Shown here: piece by piece, positions 35,224-47,374 of the stretch
Numbering within the stretch: the first letter of the stretch is position 1
Layout: each line of letters begins with the position of its first letter
Assembly (NCBI GenBank): GCA_021234155.1
Contig: JAJEKV010000396.1
Span: 173,242 to 237,241, forward strand
Reading direction: 5' to 3'
From: Isoetes taiwanensis
Lineage: Eukaryota > Streptophyta > Lycopodiopsida > Isoetales > Isoetaceae
Length of the DNA: 64,000 bases
Program-made: the position numbers and the translations under genes
The notes under the pieces: model-generated
Seen by the model: only the letters and a program-made list of their open reading frames with translations
Told to the model about the DNA's origin: nothing
The model's database searches: none

Positions 35224-36049
35224 GGGCTTAACCGATTGATGATGCCAGTGGCGGCAATGAGATGGCAGTAGGCGCTTGAGAGGCAAAATTTTTGGCTAAG
35301 TCCCCAAATCGTAAAGGGGAGGCAAGGGAAACGTGGCTTATGAGGACGTGAAGAGAGAATGATCGGATGCGACAAATCGCTAAAGCGACACACACATTAA
35401 TGTTCGACGGGCGGAAAAGAAGGAATGTCATTTAATGGGCCGCAACCTCGGGCGGGATATCATTGAAAACGGCGTGTCGGAAGGGTACGGCTAGATATGC
35501 TACGGGAGAAAAGATTCTCGAATTAGAAAGAGCCTTGCATTGTAACACGCTGGCTTAAATTTCTCGGGATTAGTCCACGCCAGGAGGAGGTCCTCTGGCT
35601 ATATAAGACTAATAAGCAGGGAAGCCGAGACACCCTCGGGCGCCAAGATGTCTCACCGCCGCCGGATCGCATCGCATAAGTGCACTATGCCGATCTAACC
35701 GCCTGGAGTGGATTACTTGCAAGATGGATTGCGTTTGGACCTCTGGCGGTGCCACAACAGGGGGCATTGCCATGGGCGAGGTGTCGATGGATAGGTGAAT
35801 CCCGATCCCCCATACCAACGGGATGGAGGTGATTCCCGCACCGCTTTGGGACCCCCGGCGAAATTACTACCACATCCTGCGTATCACCTCACCCTCCTCT
35901 CCAAACCCTATGAGTAGAGGGTTTTTCTCCTTAGGACTTAGTAGATAGGGCTCTCGGCCGCTTTTTGTAAATAGGGCTCGCCCATAGCGGAAATAGATGG
36001 GCTCTGCTCACATTTTGTAAAAATTTCCTCTATAATATAAAGATGCTTG
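35224..36049. other. Spacer between pol and accessory ORF, unit 3
   Basis: No recognised gene. The conserved ctatataag is at about 35598-35608, and the gggctc repeat block at about 35945-36010. Confidence 0.45.
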
Positions 36050-37330
36050 TTAGTCACTATGCATAGTGTTAATACGAATGTAAAGATGCGGTGGATGATT
36101 GTCACTTTTCGTTGTATGAAATTGTTTGAGGCTTAAAAGCCATTAACTAGTGTAGGTAATGGGGTGCCATCTAATTGACCCGACGAAAAATGGGTTGCAC
36201 TACTTGAACAATTTGATAAGGACCAAGCCATCGAAACTTTAACTTGCTCGGAAAATTTTTGTAACGGGAATCATAAAGAAGAACCAAATCTCCTTCTTTG
36301 AATGTTTTTGTCTTAAGTCATTTGTCATGTAATGATTTCTGCAACTGTTGGCCATGAAGAACACGAATGTAAGCATCACGCCGAAGTTCATCCAACTGTT
36401 CCAATTGATAAACCCTTTCCTTGAGAGTGTGAGGATGGATTATGGGCTGTAGCAAGTTGAAAAGCGGAGAGTTGGAAGAATGTATTCAAAAGGCATGAAA
36501 GCTTCTTGACCATAAACCAGTTTGAAAGGATTGTGACCCGTAGCTATTTTGAAACTAGTGTTGTAAGCCCAAAGAAAAAAAGAGGCAACTTTTCACCCGC
36601 TAATCTGCATGCGTGAAGCGTCACAAATTTTCTGAGAACTGTGATGAGTGTTTTGTTGGTACTTTCAGCCAAACCATTTCCTTGAGGATAATAGGGTTGA
36701 GCATGTAGAGGACCTTACCGTGGCCGGGCGGTGTTGTCCGGGAAGTGCACAAGCTTCCGCCCATTTGGTAGCATAAACTGTGATGACCAAAATATAAGGG
36801 CGCGGGTGTGCAGCGGGAGTGGGTCCATGGGCCCCACAAAATCCATTCCCCATTTGCTGCGGGATGTGGCATTGGCAACCGGCGTCAATGGAAGACCATC
36901 ACTGGCGCGTGGGGTTTTCCCTGCGGCCGTAGGCATCACGCGTGCGCAGCATAGCGTGGCATCTTTGAAGAGCGTGGGCAATGGTATCCCGCCAAAGAAT
37001 TTTTCGGCCGCGGGCGCCACCACTAAAATGACCACCACCAAGCCCGGTCGTGAGCTTGGCTTAACAATATCGGGCACCTCGTGAGGGAGGACACAACGTC
37101 TGAGGACCATGTCTTTGCCGTTTTATACAAATGGCGGCAACCATGGTATAATCCACCGGACCTCACCGGGAGAAACCGGATGGCGGGGCCGAAGCTTTTC
37201 CGGAGAGTGTGGATCGGCGGGAGGAAGAGCACCGGAGAAGATATTGCTGAAAGTTGTGAAACCAATGGGGCGTGGCGTGACCAGGAATAATTGGCGTCCC
37301 GGAAAGGTATCCGAAACACCCGTGAATGGA
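36050..37330 (-). pseudogene. Integrase domain, unit 3 (core-deleted)
   Basis: Same deletion joint as units 1 and 2 (36694-36708), so the second catalytic Asp is absent. Trp-Gly-Met-Asp-Phe-Val-Gly-Pro remains at about 36820-36860. The zinc-binding region (about 36950-37070) and the C-terminal part have many small changes. Confidence 0.7.
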
Positions 37331-38590
37331 TCATCCGTAGTGGATGCGTGAAAGATAATCGAGCACCACATGAGATTTGCACGCCTTTATGAACAATTTC
37401 GAAGGAGCGAACTCTTGTAGAAGGAGGACCCAACGAGCAATTCTACGAGTGGGGCGGGCTTTGTTGATCAAATAAAGAAGAGCTTGATGATCAACAAAGA
37501 ACTTGATCCGCTTTCCAAGCCAAATAATGTCGAAATGTTGGACACAAAGACTAAGCCCAAGGGTTTTCGTTCGTGGCGAGTAGTTTTCAGCAGATTGAGT
37601 TTTCGGGCGGCATAGCGGATTGGTTTATCCATGGTTTCATCATAGGCACGAGAGAGAACAGCACCAATTGCAAAGCGAGAGACATCAACATGAACATGGA
37701 AAGGCTGGCCCATTGAGGAGGAACAAGGACCGGGGCACGGGTAAGTAGCGACTTCAACTTACGGCGGCTTCCGGGGAATTCCAAGCCCAAGTGGATTCAT
37801 CACCCGTGAGTTTATGAATGGGGTCACTATAGCCGCAAGTCGAGGGAATGAAAGGTGGAATAGTAATTTACCTTACCGGGGAAAGAGCGTGTCTCTTTGA
37901 TATTAGGCGGTGCTTGAGCTTTGATTACATGGCCGATTTTAGCGGGATCCGTGGTGATGCCTTCTTCTTACGACCACATGACCCAATGAGCGCTGAGGTG
38001 GCCTTGAAGGTGCACTTCTCGGGATTGAGACTAATGCAGATTCATCACATTTTTGAAAGACAAGCTCAATTTGTCCAAGTGATCATCCATGGAGGTAGTA
38101 GGCGAGAAAAATCATCTTGGAAGATCACGAAAAAAGGTTGATCCCTCATAAAGTCTTGAAAGACGAGAGAGCATGATCTTATTTGAAGGTTGAAGGAGAG
38201 TTTGACAAGCCAAAAGGGACCACCTTGTAGGCAAAAAGTGCTTTACGGGGGTGGTGAAGGTAGTTTTGAGTTGATCTTCTTGCTTGATAGAAATTTGATT
38301 GTACCACGAAAAAACCATCCATGAAAGAGTACATCTCATGACCGTAACAACTTCTTCAAGAACACAGTGCGTGAAGGAAGCGGAAAATGATCACGCTCGT
38401 GGCTTGATTGAGTTTTACGTAATCCGCATAACGCGGATCTTACCATTATGTTTGAGAGCAATGACAATGGGGCTCACCCATTGAGAATGTTTGACCTCAT
38501 AAATCAGGCCATGACCCAAGAGTTTGTCAATTTCGGCCTTGGCGGTCCACGGTAATTTGGGTTGAGCACATCAGACCGTTGCTAGATTGG
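37331..38590 (-). pseudogene. RNase H and reverse transcriptase domains, unit 3
   Basis: RNase H His-Val-His-Val-Asp-Val-Ser is at about 37690-37710; RT motifs A and C align with unit 1 at about 38300 and 38110. The frame is broken roughly every 50-100 bp. Most breaks fall at positions that are CTG or CAG in unit 1 or 2. Confidence 0.7.
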
Positions 38591-39600
38591 GCCGGGCATC
38601 AAGTTTGGTAGGAATGGTGAGTTCCCCAATTCTTTTTATACCTCGAAGGTCTTTATAGCGCCAAGCAAAAAAAAGATGTTTGAATTTCTTGAAACAGCAT
38701 CCGGTGGCGTGCTTTATAAGTAGGTGGAAGTTTAGCGGCTAAAAGTTTTTTTGGTTGATTGTTTCCAATGTCCACTATTTCCCGCCACGGAGTTTGAATG
38801 TGAGGAACAACCTCCAGGTGTCACGAACTGATGGCGAGGAGGTGAAGCATGGCGGGGAGGAGCGCGACATTTTGCGTGGTGAAGAAAAGAGGTCTGGCGA
38901 GCATCATCAAGCAAGGGTTGCTTCATGGCGGCATGAGCGTCAACTGTCTCGAAGAAGAAAGTGGGTCGAAAAATGATCAAGTCGTTGAATGCGATTGCGA
39001 GGAAGCCGGGTAAGGGGTCAAAACCTGCCGCCACGACCTGGTCCCGGATCGGCGTCATGTCACCCCAAGGATCAGCATACCGGGATAAGATGAGAGAGGG
39101 ACCCCGCTAGAGAGCTTGAACATGATAAATGTTTTGTGCTTCTTGAGTCGGTGTCGGAGATGGAAGGTTCAGCATTTTCGACGAGAGATCAATTGGCAGT
39201 TCGATCCATTGTGGCATTGAGATGGCCATCGGTGATAACAAGTTGGTCCGCGGGCCCGGTAATGAATACTCTTAGCTTTGGCGGAGAAAAGGGCGTCCAA
39301 CTTGACATTTCATAATCACGGGATCTTCTCACCTTTCCAAACACCAAATTCCAAAGGGAATTTGAGATCACCAATCTTGATGTGTGGAGAAGAGGAGTGG
39401 CCTTGAGGGCGTGATATGGCCATTTGCCAACTTGATGTCATAAGGGAGCCGGTATAATTGTTTGATGCCCAATTGCTTTACGAGTTTATCGGTAATGAGA
39501 TTGGCAAGACTACCACCATCAATTTGGACATGATTGATATGTTGATTGCCCATTGTGGCATGCACCATGGGTGTTGAAGTTGCAAATGACTCCAAGCACC
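38591..39600 (-). pseudogene. RT linker and protease, unit 3
   Basis: The protease loop reads Gln-Ile-Asp-Gly-Gly-Ser in the frame at 39368-39997 (about 39505-39530). The linker is frame-broken. The last residues before the RT helix resemble units 1 and 2. Confidence 0.6.
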
Positions 39601-40876
39601 GTGGGAAAGGTAACCGATCTTTGAGAGCCGGATAGAGTTTCAAAATGGTGGCCGGGCTCAAAGGAATCTTGATCTTGGCAAGTTCTTCACCCCGGTTCCA
39701 AAGGAACATGTGAAAAGGGATCCACGAGGGGTCCAATGGGCTGGGGGCCCGTGGGTAAAAAGCGAGAGACTTCTTTGAAGCTTCGACCTCGCCGACAATA
39801 TTGGGATATGGCCGAGCGTTACTAGCGATGGAGGATAGCGGTCTTTCGTATTTGAGCTTCAGCGTGGTGGCATGAACATTTGCCGGGGTTCGACCTTGCA
39901 CCGCATGAGTTCGAATACTTTGTCTCACTTTAGGCATGACATGAGGCATAAATTTGTCAGTCCGGGTCAAAAGAAGTGAACTTTTTATCATCATCATGAG
40001 GGACGGTTTCCAAGAAAAGCCCGAGGTTGGGTGTCACGTGGAATGATGGTCAAAGGCGTGAAAGCCGTGTGTGTGACTTGAGACAAGACCAACCAATTGA
40101 ATTTGTTGGGCCGGGGAGGGTTGAGAGCACGATAAAATCTCCTCCTAAGCTTGTTGATCCATAGGATTGGAAGCAGAAGCAGCCTTCTTTGAGGGCCCAT
40201 TTGTTGGCGAGGGGCTTCCTCAAAAGCAGGGGCGAGAACCATTTCCCGTTGGCCACCCAGAGTTGATAAGCCGTGAGGCTGACGAGAAGCGGGTTGATTT
40301 GAACGGGAAGGTGAACTTGAACGAGGGAAGTTGAGGACACGCCGTGGTGGTGTGACCCCATTCATGGCAATGATAACATTGAGCTTTGGAAGGATCAAAG
40401 GGAGGGCGATTGCCTTGTCCGTAGCTTTCTTGAGATTCTTTCTTTGTTGTTGATCACTGCTACTGTTGTTGAGTTGGATATTCTTTGGCCGGATATAGCT
40501 GCTATTGTTGAGGGTGGTGCGGACTTGAAAGACCATTTTATTTGAAAAAAGGTGTAGGATGAGATCGTGTGCATTCTTAGGTGGCATGATTGCACATATT
40601 GCATCGTTACAATGGGGGAGAGGTCCATTGGAGGCATTGCATTCATTTGCCGGATGACCTTGATATTTACAAATGGTACACCCGATGTGGTAGCGTTGTG
40701 GATTGGCTTGTTGAGGTTGAGCGAGTTCGAGGAACCATGGTGAGGGGGCATGAAAGGTAGTTCTGTGAGAGCAACACCTCGAGAAGAAACATTGGCCAAG
40801 TGATTGGCCGGTTCAATGGCGCTCGAGACTTGGGGCGTAGGTGATACATTATGAATGGAATGGCGGGGAGGAAGGC
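39601..40876 (-). pseudogene. gag 3' part, unit 3
   Basis: Aligned to unit 1 gag. The third knuckle region (tggcaatgataacattgag on the plus strand, 40362-40382) is intact; the first two (about 40590-40700) contain changes. Ends at the common joint 40876 with filler 40877-40891. Confidence 0.6.
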
Positions 40877-40891
40877 ATGGTCGACATGGTA

Positions 40892-42136
40892 TTACGATGG
40901 ACATGGTGCCGAGAACCTCCGCGATTATGCGATAAAAAATCATGCTTCACATATCGGCCACATTGCATGAGTCATGTAAAGGAGAATTTAGTGGGGAGAT
41001 GAATCTTGAGGGCATATTTCAAAAAAGATGTGTGCATGTATGATTAGGTGCAACCTTTGCTCGTCTTTATAATCAATCTAAATCATGTGATTGTTAATCT
41101 CAAGCATACAAAAGTTGCTTCTCAACTTATTGCTCCTCATGTTATAAAAAGAATCAACCGGATAACTCATCACCTTAGCAATAACTTCATTTCCAACATG
41201 AATCTGCTCATTTAAATCAAATAGTGCTCCTATGTGCAAGACATAACCCCCATAGATTTCAGTATTCTTTACTTCAAATGTTGCATTTGAAATCAACAAT
41301 GCTCCACTATCATAAATCATGTAAGCATACGAGGCACATACAATGCATAAGAATGTTGTATATAATACATTTTGACATCTAGGTTGCGAAAAGCATCTTG
41401 GACCCAAAAGGTAAAAAGAATGGAGCGTTTAGGAATGCCTATTGGGACCACGGTGAAGATGAACTAAAAAGAAAATATATTCTTCAACCAAAGTCATTAG
41501 TCTCCTATCATTAGTCTCCTATTACGGAATAAGTACATTGTGCTCGGGCTTCGTGCTCTGTGGCATCTTTTGTGCTTACGGTTAGATGAGACATGTAAAT
41601 TTTGTACTTTTATCGATTAATAAACTTTTTGGCTTTTGTCCTTCCAAAGTTTTAGCAAGATGTTTAGCCTCATCTCGAAAGTAAAATCTTTGGTGAGAAA
41701 AATGACCATGCATAAGCAATGATTTAAAAATAAAAAGTTCCATTTGTATTTTTGAACCAAGGTAAATTCTAATGTTAGCACACTTTTTTATGGGGCGCTA
41801 AAAGTAGATCGGGCAAATAGACCACTTTCGACAAGATTATTCAAAGGGTGTTAATGAATCCTGCTCCCAAGATATGAGAATGAAATGTCAACTAAAGATC
41901 CATCTTCTTGTAGAAAAAGAAAAGAGTGCAATATAAATACTAATGCATGCGGCGGATCATAATCAAAGCGAGTTGTTGAGCTATAGTTAAAGACGGGGCA
42001 CTTTGGACATCGCGTTTAGATGTCTAGGTGTGCCAACACTTGATTTTGTAGCTTCAGTTCAGTAAGCTATGAGCCTTTGGATTTAATTACGATGGCCTAT
42101 AGGTGTTTATAGTCACTCTCATAAGATTTAATCTCT
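40892..42136 (-). repeat. Host-flank segment, copy 4
   Basis: Fourth copy. Changes against copies 1-3 sit almost only at CAG/CTG positions, for example attacggaat at 41520 against attctggagt at 1249, and gatcgggcaa at about 41807 against gatccaggca. It ends at LTR 4. Confidence 0.75.
41174..41317 (-). pseudogene. Alanyl-tRNA synthetase-like exon, copy 4
   Basis: Encodes the same peptide with one change (Thr-Gln to Thr-Glu). The splice acceptor CAG reads ATG here, again a change at a CTG (plus strand), which would destroy the acceptor if real. Confidence 0.65.
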
Positions 42137-42710
42137 TGTTTGGGGGTGCAGGTTCGGGAACTCTGCCAAAGTGACCCTCTGTGAGGACCCTTGGATCTAA
42201 CGAGGGAGAATCAGGGGACTATGTCAGCGGATTTACCAAGAAAAACAAAGGAAAAGAAAAAGAAAGCAAAAGAAAACAATGAGATCACAATAATAAGCTT
42301 CCTTGATGTCAGCGAAGATACATGAGCTCTCTGAATCGAGAAAACTGAAATGAGACAAGACTCAAAACTCATCTAAAACTCATGTGCTAGCTCTATATAT
42401 ATAGTACAATGGCCTTTGGCCCAATATAGACACTTCCGATTTGGGATTCCGGGGCGACTCACGGAAGGAGGCGATTTCCGGGAATGGTGGCGCCTCTCTT
42501 GAAAACACGAACCCGGCCGGCCGACCGCGGGAAATCCTTGTCCCGGCGCCTCTTGTTGGCGCCGGTGTGGTCTTAGTCTGCGTGGGTCAGCTTGGTCTTC
42601 TGGCGGGCCTTTGGCGGCCCGACCCGCGACACTGTTTGTGGATCCTTGGCCTTGACTTGGTCGTCGGTATGCATGAATAGTCACATTACCGGGGAGGCCG
42701 CGGGACTAAC
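42137..42710 (-). repeat. LTR 4
   Basis: A 574-bp LTR; TATA box (42394-42403) slightly extended. The polypurine tract at 42711-42719 is one C shorter. The U3 part differs strongly from the others in short patches. Confidence 0.75.
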
Positions 42711-42719
42711 CTCCCCACC

Positions 42720-44687
42720 AAATCCACTTTCGAGAAAGAAAAGGAGGAAGTGCCAGAGGCGGGAAACCAGCGATGCAGTGATCCCCCGGGGAATGAGGGC
42801 CGAGCGCCATTATGGTAATAAGGCAATGAGGTCTGGCGTCTTTGAAGAGCATCCCGGGGTGTTGAGCCCAATGGGGAATCCATCAATGAGGAAGTGAGGC
42901 GCACCATGTCTTCAGGGGCATGTTACGCTCGAAGAACGAACTAGCACTCCATGAGAAGGCTGGTCACGGGACCCGAAGCCTTGTTTCTTGGCATTAGGGT
43001 TCTTGATAAGATTGGATTTACCCGATTTAAAGAGCTTACCGGGGATGCGCTAAAAGGCGAAGCGATTGGCCAGAAGGGTCCCGGTGAGGTGGCGGCGTGC
43101 AATAAGAAAGTATCAAAGGCCATGCAAAGCATGGTGACGTTGCCAACCACGCTCATTAGCAATATAGATCAGTGGTATTTTTGTTCAAGGTGGCACCGGT
43201 CCCTTTCGGGCGTCGGACAAAAGCGGGGGATCCCACCCGAATCCACCGAGATGCCGTGGAGGATCCACCCAAAGGCATAGCCATCCATGACCTTAGTCAC
43301 CCAAAAGAAAAAGCGCCCAGGAGAGGTGTAAGAAACCGGGGAGGGGCACCCGATTAAACATATGGAGAAAGGAGCCATGCCCGGGTGGGCGTGGTAGCGA
43401 GCCCGCTCCCCGAATTCCCGCGCACAAGGTCGGGGATCAAGAGCTTTGCACCATCTATCCCATTGAAGTAGAGAGGCGGCATGATAGGCGGGAGGACTAT
43501 CCCATCCGGCGGATGCTTGTCTTGCTATCGAGAATGGCATAATTGATTTAGCACAGCACCAAATGCCTTTATAAACTTGGGCAAGCGGAAGATCCTCGGG
43601 ATGCCCAAGATTCTTCAAGACTTTGTTCGGTTTTGGCTTGCCGCAGGAGGTAAATGATGAGCAAATACGGCATGTACTCTTGATGAAGGGCGTGAGTCCG
43701 ATCATGATTTGCGGATAGGGGTTGTTATCCAGAGTAACCATTGAACTGCGAAGTCACACGAAAGTTACGATGTGGCCCGTCCACGAAATTTGTCACAGGT
43801 ATCAGCCGGATAGAAGTCATGGAAGATGTACACCATCGGTTTGGACAACTTCGGAAAGTGATTCATCGGGGGTCCTCACAGGGAAGGAGGTGAAGACCAA
43901 AGGGCCTGAAAAGCAAACCTTTGTACGCTATTGAGAGGTCCGGCGGATCCGGAAAAAATCTCGCTAAGGGGGGACATCAAGCGACCGCGCGTACCACTTG
44001 AAAAAAAAATAGTGGCGTCGGGCAACCACATAATCGAATGGCGGAAGAATAGCAAAATCCACAGGCGATGTGGATACCAAGATTAAAGTAGCCTTCTGTT
44101 TGGTTTGGGCCTCTTATTGATTAGAATGACTTTTGCGGTGATTTTCAAAGATCCATGAGGATCGGTTGTCCTTTCTATGTAAGAGCGTGGCCGATTACGG
44201 ACTCGATTTCGAGGAAGCATGGCATGTGAAGAGGATTGCCCGGAGTATTGAGGCGCTTGGCGTGGCAATCTCGGCGTCATCAACAATTTTTCGCTTTGAG
44301 CCTCAAATGCTGATCCCGGAGGGGCGTCAATTGAATGGTCACCGCGGAAAGAGCTTCTAAGGAGGTGAGGCGAGCATCACCTTCGGTCGGAATCATGAAC
44401 TTGAGTGCGGTAAGTCCAGAAAGCTTCTCGCATACAAGGTGTCAAGCTTAGCAATGTCTTTCTCCTTGTCACCCGGGAGGGTGTCCTTTGTCTTGTTACG
44501 CTCCAACAATTCTGAATGGTGGTTTGTAATCGAAAGCATCTTTGAACGGCCAGCGTGCCGATTACATCGCGGAAGCTTTTGAGATCCTCGCGGCCAGTAA
44601 AAGGCCTGTGCTTTTCTTTGAAGTGTGTCTCAGTGTGAACTTTAAGTGGTAGCAATTTGAAGGTCTCGGTGAGCGCATCCGAGGAGG
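42720..44687 (-). pseudogene. Accessory ORF, unit 4, C-terminal part
   Basis: Aligned with unit 3 23611-25621. It is the most degraded copy and no frame exceeds 190 codons. Ends at the MITE. Confidence 0.5.
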
Positions 44688-44695
44688 CCTCGGTG

Positions 44696-45454
44696 CAGAA
44701 AATTTTAAAGGACACGTAATTTTGTATAAGTATAATGAATTGGCCATTCCTTGTAAAATATGCCCCAAAAAGTGTAACTGGCCGGCCATTTTTCCTATTT
44801 TTTTTCTAATGTGTTTTAACCAATCAATTGGCGATTTTTGAACCAAATATCTAATAATGTGTAGCTCAAATGGCGATTCTTAGTTAGATTGTTGTTAAGT
44901 ATAGAGCTAGTTGTCCAAACATAAAGTAAGCTACCCTATATAAATGTGTTTAAGTTACATGTTGTATGAATTTGAATTCATACCCCATGTATTCAATAAC
45001 TCACATATTGGTAGGGAGAATCAGAAATTGGATGCAAGAGTCTCTTCACATTTGTTTTCCAAAAGGCGGGATTATTCTTAGTTGGTAGATATATTTAGGA
45101 ATAAAAATTTCTAATAATGTTGGCCCCATAAGTGGCAATTTATGATGGGGCCTCTTAATGGGTTAAGATTTGGCGAACTTAAGGCATTCTGAGATTTGGG
45201 CAAGTGGCCTAAATGGCCATTCCATAAGCATATATAGTTCTTACTTGGGACTACATTGGCCCCAAAGTCGATACCACTCCAATTAGCAAACATCTAATTG
45301 GTCATTCTAATGTCATAATAGGCAATAAAGTGCCACGAAATGGCGAATCTGTAGGTAGTCCGTGGTAAGGCATTCTACTCCAAGCCGGTCGTCATTTTGC
45401 CCGAACTTGTAATTTGTGGCCAAATGGCCATGCAGGCTACTAAAATTTTCGTTG
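44696..45454. mobile_element. hAT-type MITE in unit 4
   Basis: A 759-bp copy of the element at 25630, at the same site of the accessory ORF (flanks cctcggtg and cctccggg, altered forms of cctccagg). The shared site means the two copies descend from one insertion and were multiplied with the unit. Ends cagaaaatttta and taaaattttcgttg. Confidence 0.8.
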
Positions 45455-45462
45455 CCTCCGGG

Positions 45463-46560
45463 GGCGCTTTGAACCCCATTCATGAGAGCTTCCCGTGATT
45501 CTTGCACTTGAGAGCGGCGGCTTGAATATCCTGGCGATATTGTCTACGAGCCGGGCGAGGATGTGGAGGTGAAGGGCCTGTTTGGCGGGTTTGGGACGCG
45601 TCGAGACATGACTAGAAGTAGAGGCGTGGGCGGAGAAGGAAGAGGAACAGCATGATGTCGTGTGGTCTTGTTGAACATGACGTGAGAAGTCCGGCGTGAA
45701 GGTGCGGCATGTTGGTTTGAGGAAGAGAGGCCGAAAGTGGAGGCATGAGAAATGGAAGGAGACCACGGAAGCGGGGAAGATAATGACGAATGAGAGCTTG
45801 AAGATGCCACCAAAACTCTCGTAGACAGAGGAGGGGTAGCGAAGAGGCGATCTACTTCTTGTAGAGTCCTAGAGAACAACATTTGTGGCCAATCAAGAAA
45901 GTGGTGGAGCGCATCACCGTGATAAATCACATTGTAGAATGGTTTATTGATATGGGTGTTCTTGGATAGAATACCCAAGGAATTTGCCATAGAAACTTGA
46001 CAAAAGTGTCATGGGGCTTTGCAATATTGGTGGCCGATGCATGTTCGCGATATTGAATAAATACGCAAACCATTGACATCTATGTCCGTAAAGCAGCAAG
46101 ATAAAGAAGGTGGTAGTTTGCACAAAGGAATATGGAAATACCCCAAATCGGTGAGTAAAGCAAGATCGTGGTGCCATCTACCATGCCCATATATCCTTCA
46201 AGGCTGATTGTGACATTAGCAAATAAACCACTTCAATTGGTCCGGATTTGTGCGGGAAAGGTCATTTTGTGAGAATTCATAAAAGCTTGTGGCGTTCCGC
46301 CTTCCGGCTTCGCCATTAAACCAGCGCCCCAAAGGTGGACGTCAAGAAAGCATCCTGTGACCAAAAAGAGCCCAGGATCCGTGGAGTAGAAGCTTGAAGG
46401 GTCGGTGAATTTGGGTCGCGGGGACCATATGAGGAAGAACGTCGGAGAGGAACCGAAGGATGATCTTGAGAAGGGCGGAGAGCTGAGAGCCGGAAGACTA
46501 AAACACGTGAATGTTTAAAAGGTTTAGAGCGGCGCAAGTGTGGCGAAGGGGCATGATGGT
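45463..46560 (-). pseudogene. Accessory ORF, unit 4, N-terminal part
   Basis: Contains the linker and the N-terminal domain (His-Phe-Leu-Asp-Trp-Pro-Gln in the frame 45544-45990). No hAT insertion here. Highly frame-broken, ending near the ATG equivalent at about 46555. Confidence 0.5.
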
Positions 46561-47374
46561 ATGAATCGCTGATGATGCCGTATTACAGATGGCAGCTTTG
46601 AGAGGCAAAATTTCGCCGCTGTCCTCCCAAACGTAAAGGAGAAGCAAGGAACGGTATGGCGAGGATTTTAAGAGAATGATCGATGTGACAACCGCTAAAG
46701 TGGTCACACATTAATGTTCGACGGGCGTAATAATTTAATCTTTGGCAGCTTCGAGTGGGATATCATTAGAAACAGGGTGTGAGGAGAGCACCATGGCTGA
46801 ATGCGGCGGGAGAAAAAGGTCTGGAATTAGAAAGAGCCTTGCATTGCGAACCGTTGGCGAAATTTACGATTAGTCCGCGTCGGCGGGGAGGAAGTCTCGG
46901 TTGGCTATATAAGATGAGCTTGATGGTAGGCTGAGACACACGATGGCTTCAGTGTATATACTGTTTCTTTGGTACCCGTAGTGCACTATATCTTGTGATC
47001 TAACTTTACTGGAGTGGATTACTTACCCAAGATGGATTGCTTGAATTTCACACGGCTGATTACCCTGGCAGTGGCATTGCCATGGAGCGAATGGTGTCTT
47101 GGGATGTTCGAGCATCAGGAATCCCATACCAGCAGGATGGAGGTGGTCCCACTACCTTGTTGCAGGACCATGGCGAGAATTACTACCACATCGTATCACC
47201 TCTGCTCCAAACTTGGGAGTAGAGGGTTTTTCTCCTTAGGACTTAGTAGATAGGGCTCTCCGGCACATTTTTTTTTTGTAAATGGGGCTGCGCGCCCATG
47301 CTTGAGAAATAGATGGGCTCTGCTCACATTTTGTAAAAATTTCACCTCTATAATATAAAGATCTTTGCTTGTTA
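46561..47374. other. Spacer between pol and accessory ORF, unit 4
   Basis: No recognised gene. Conserved ctatataag at about 46905-46914 and the gggctc repeat block at about 47250-47320. Confidence 0.45.
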
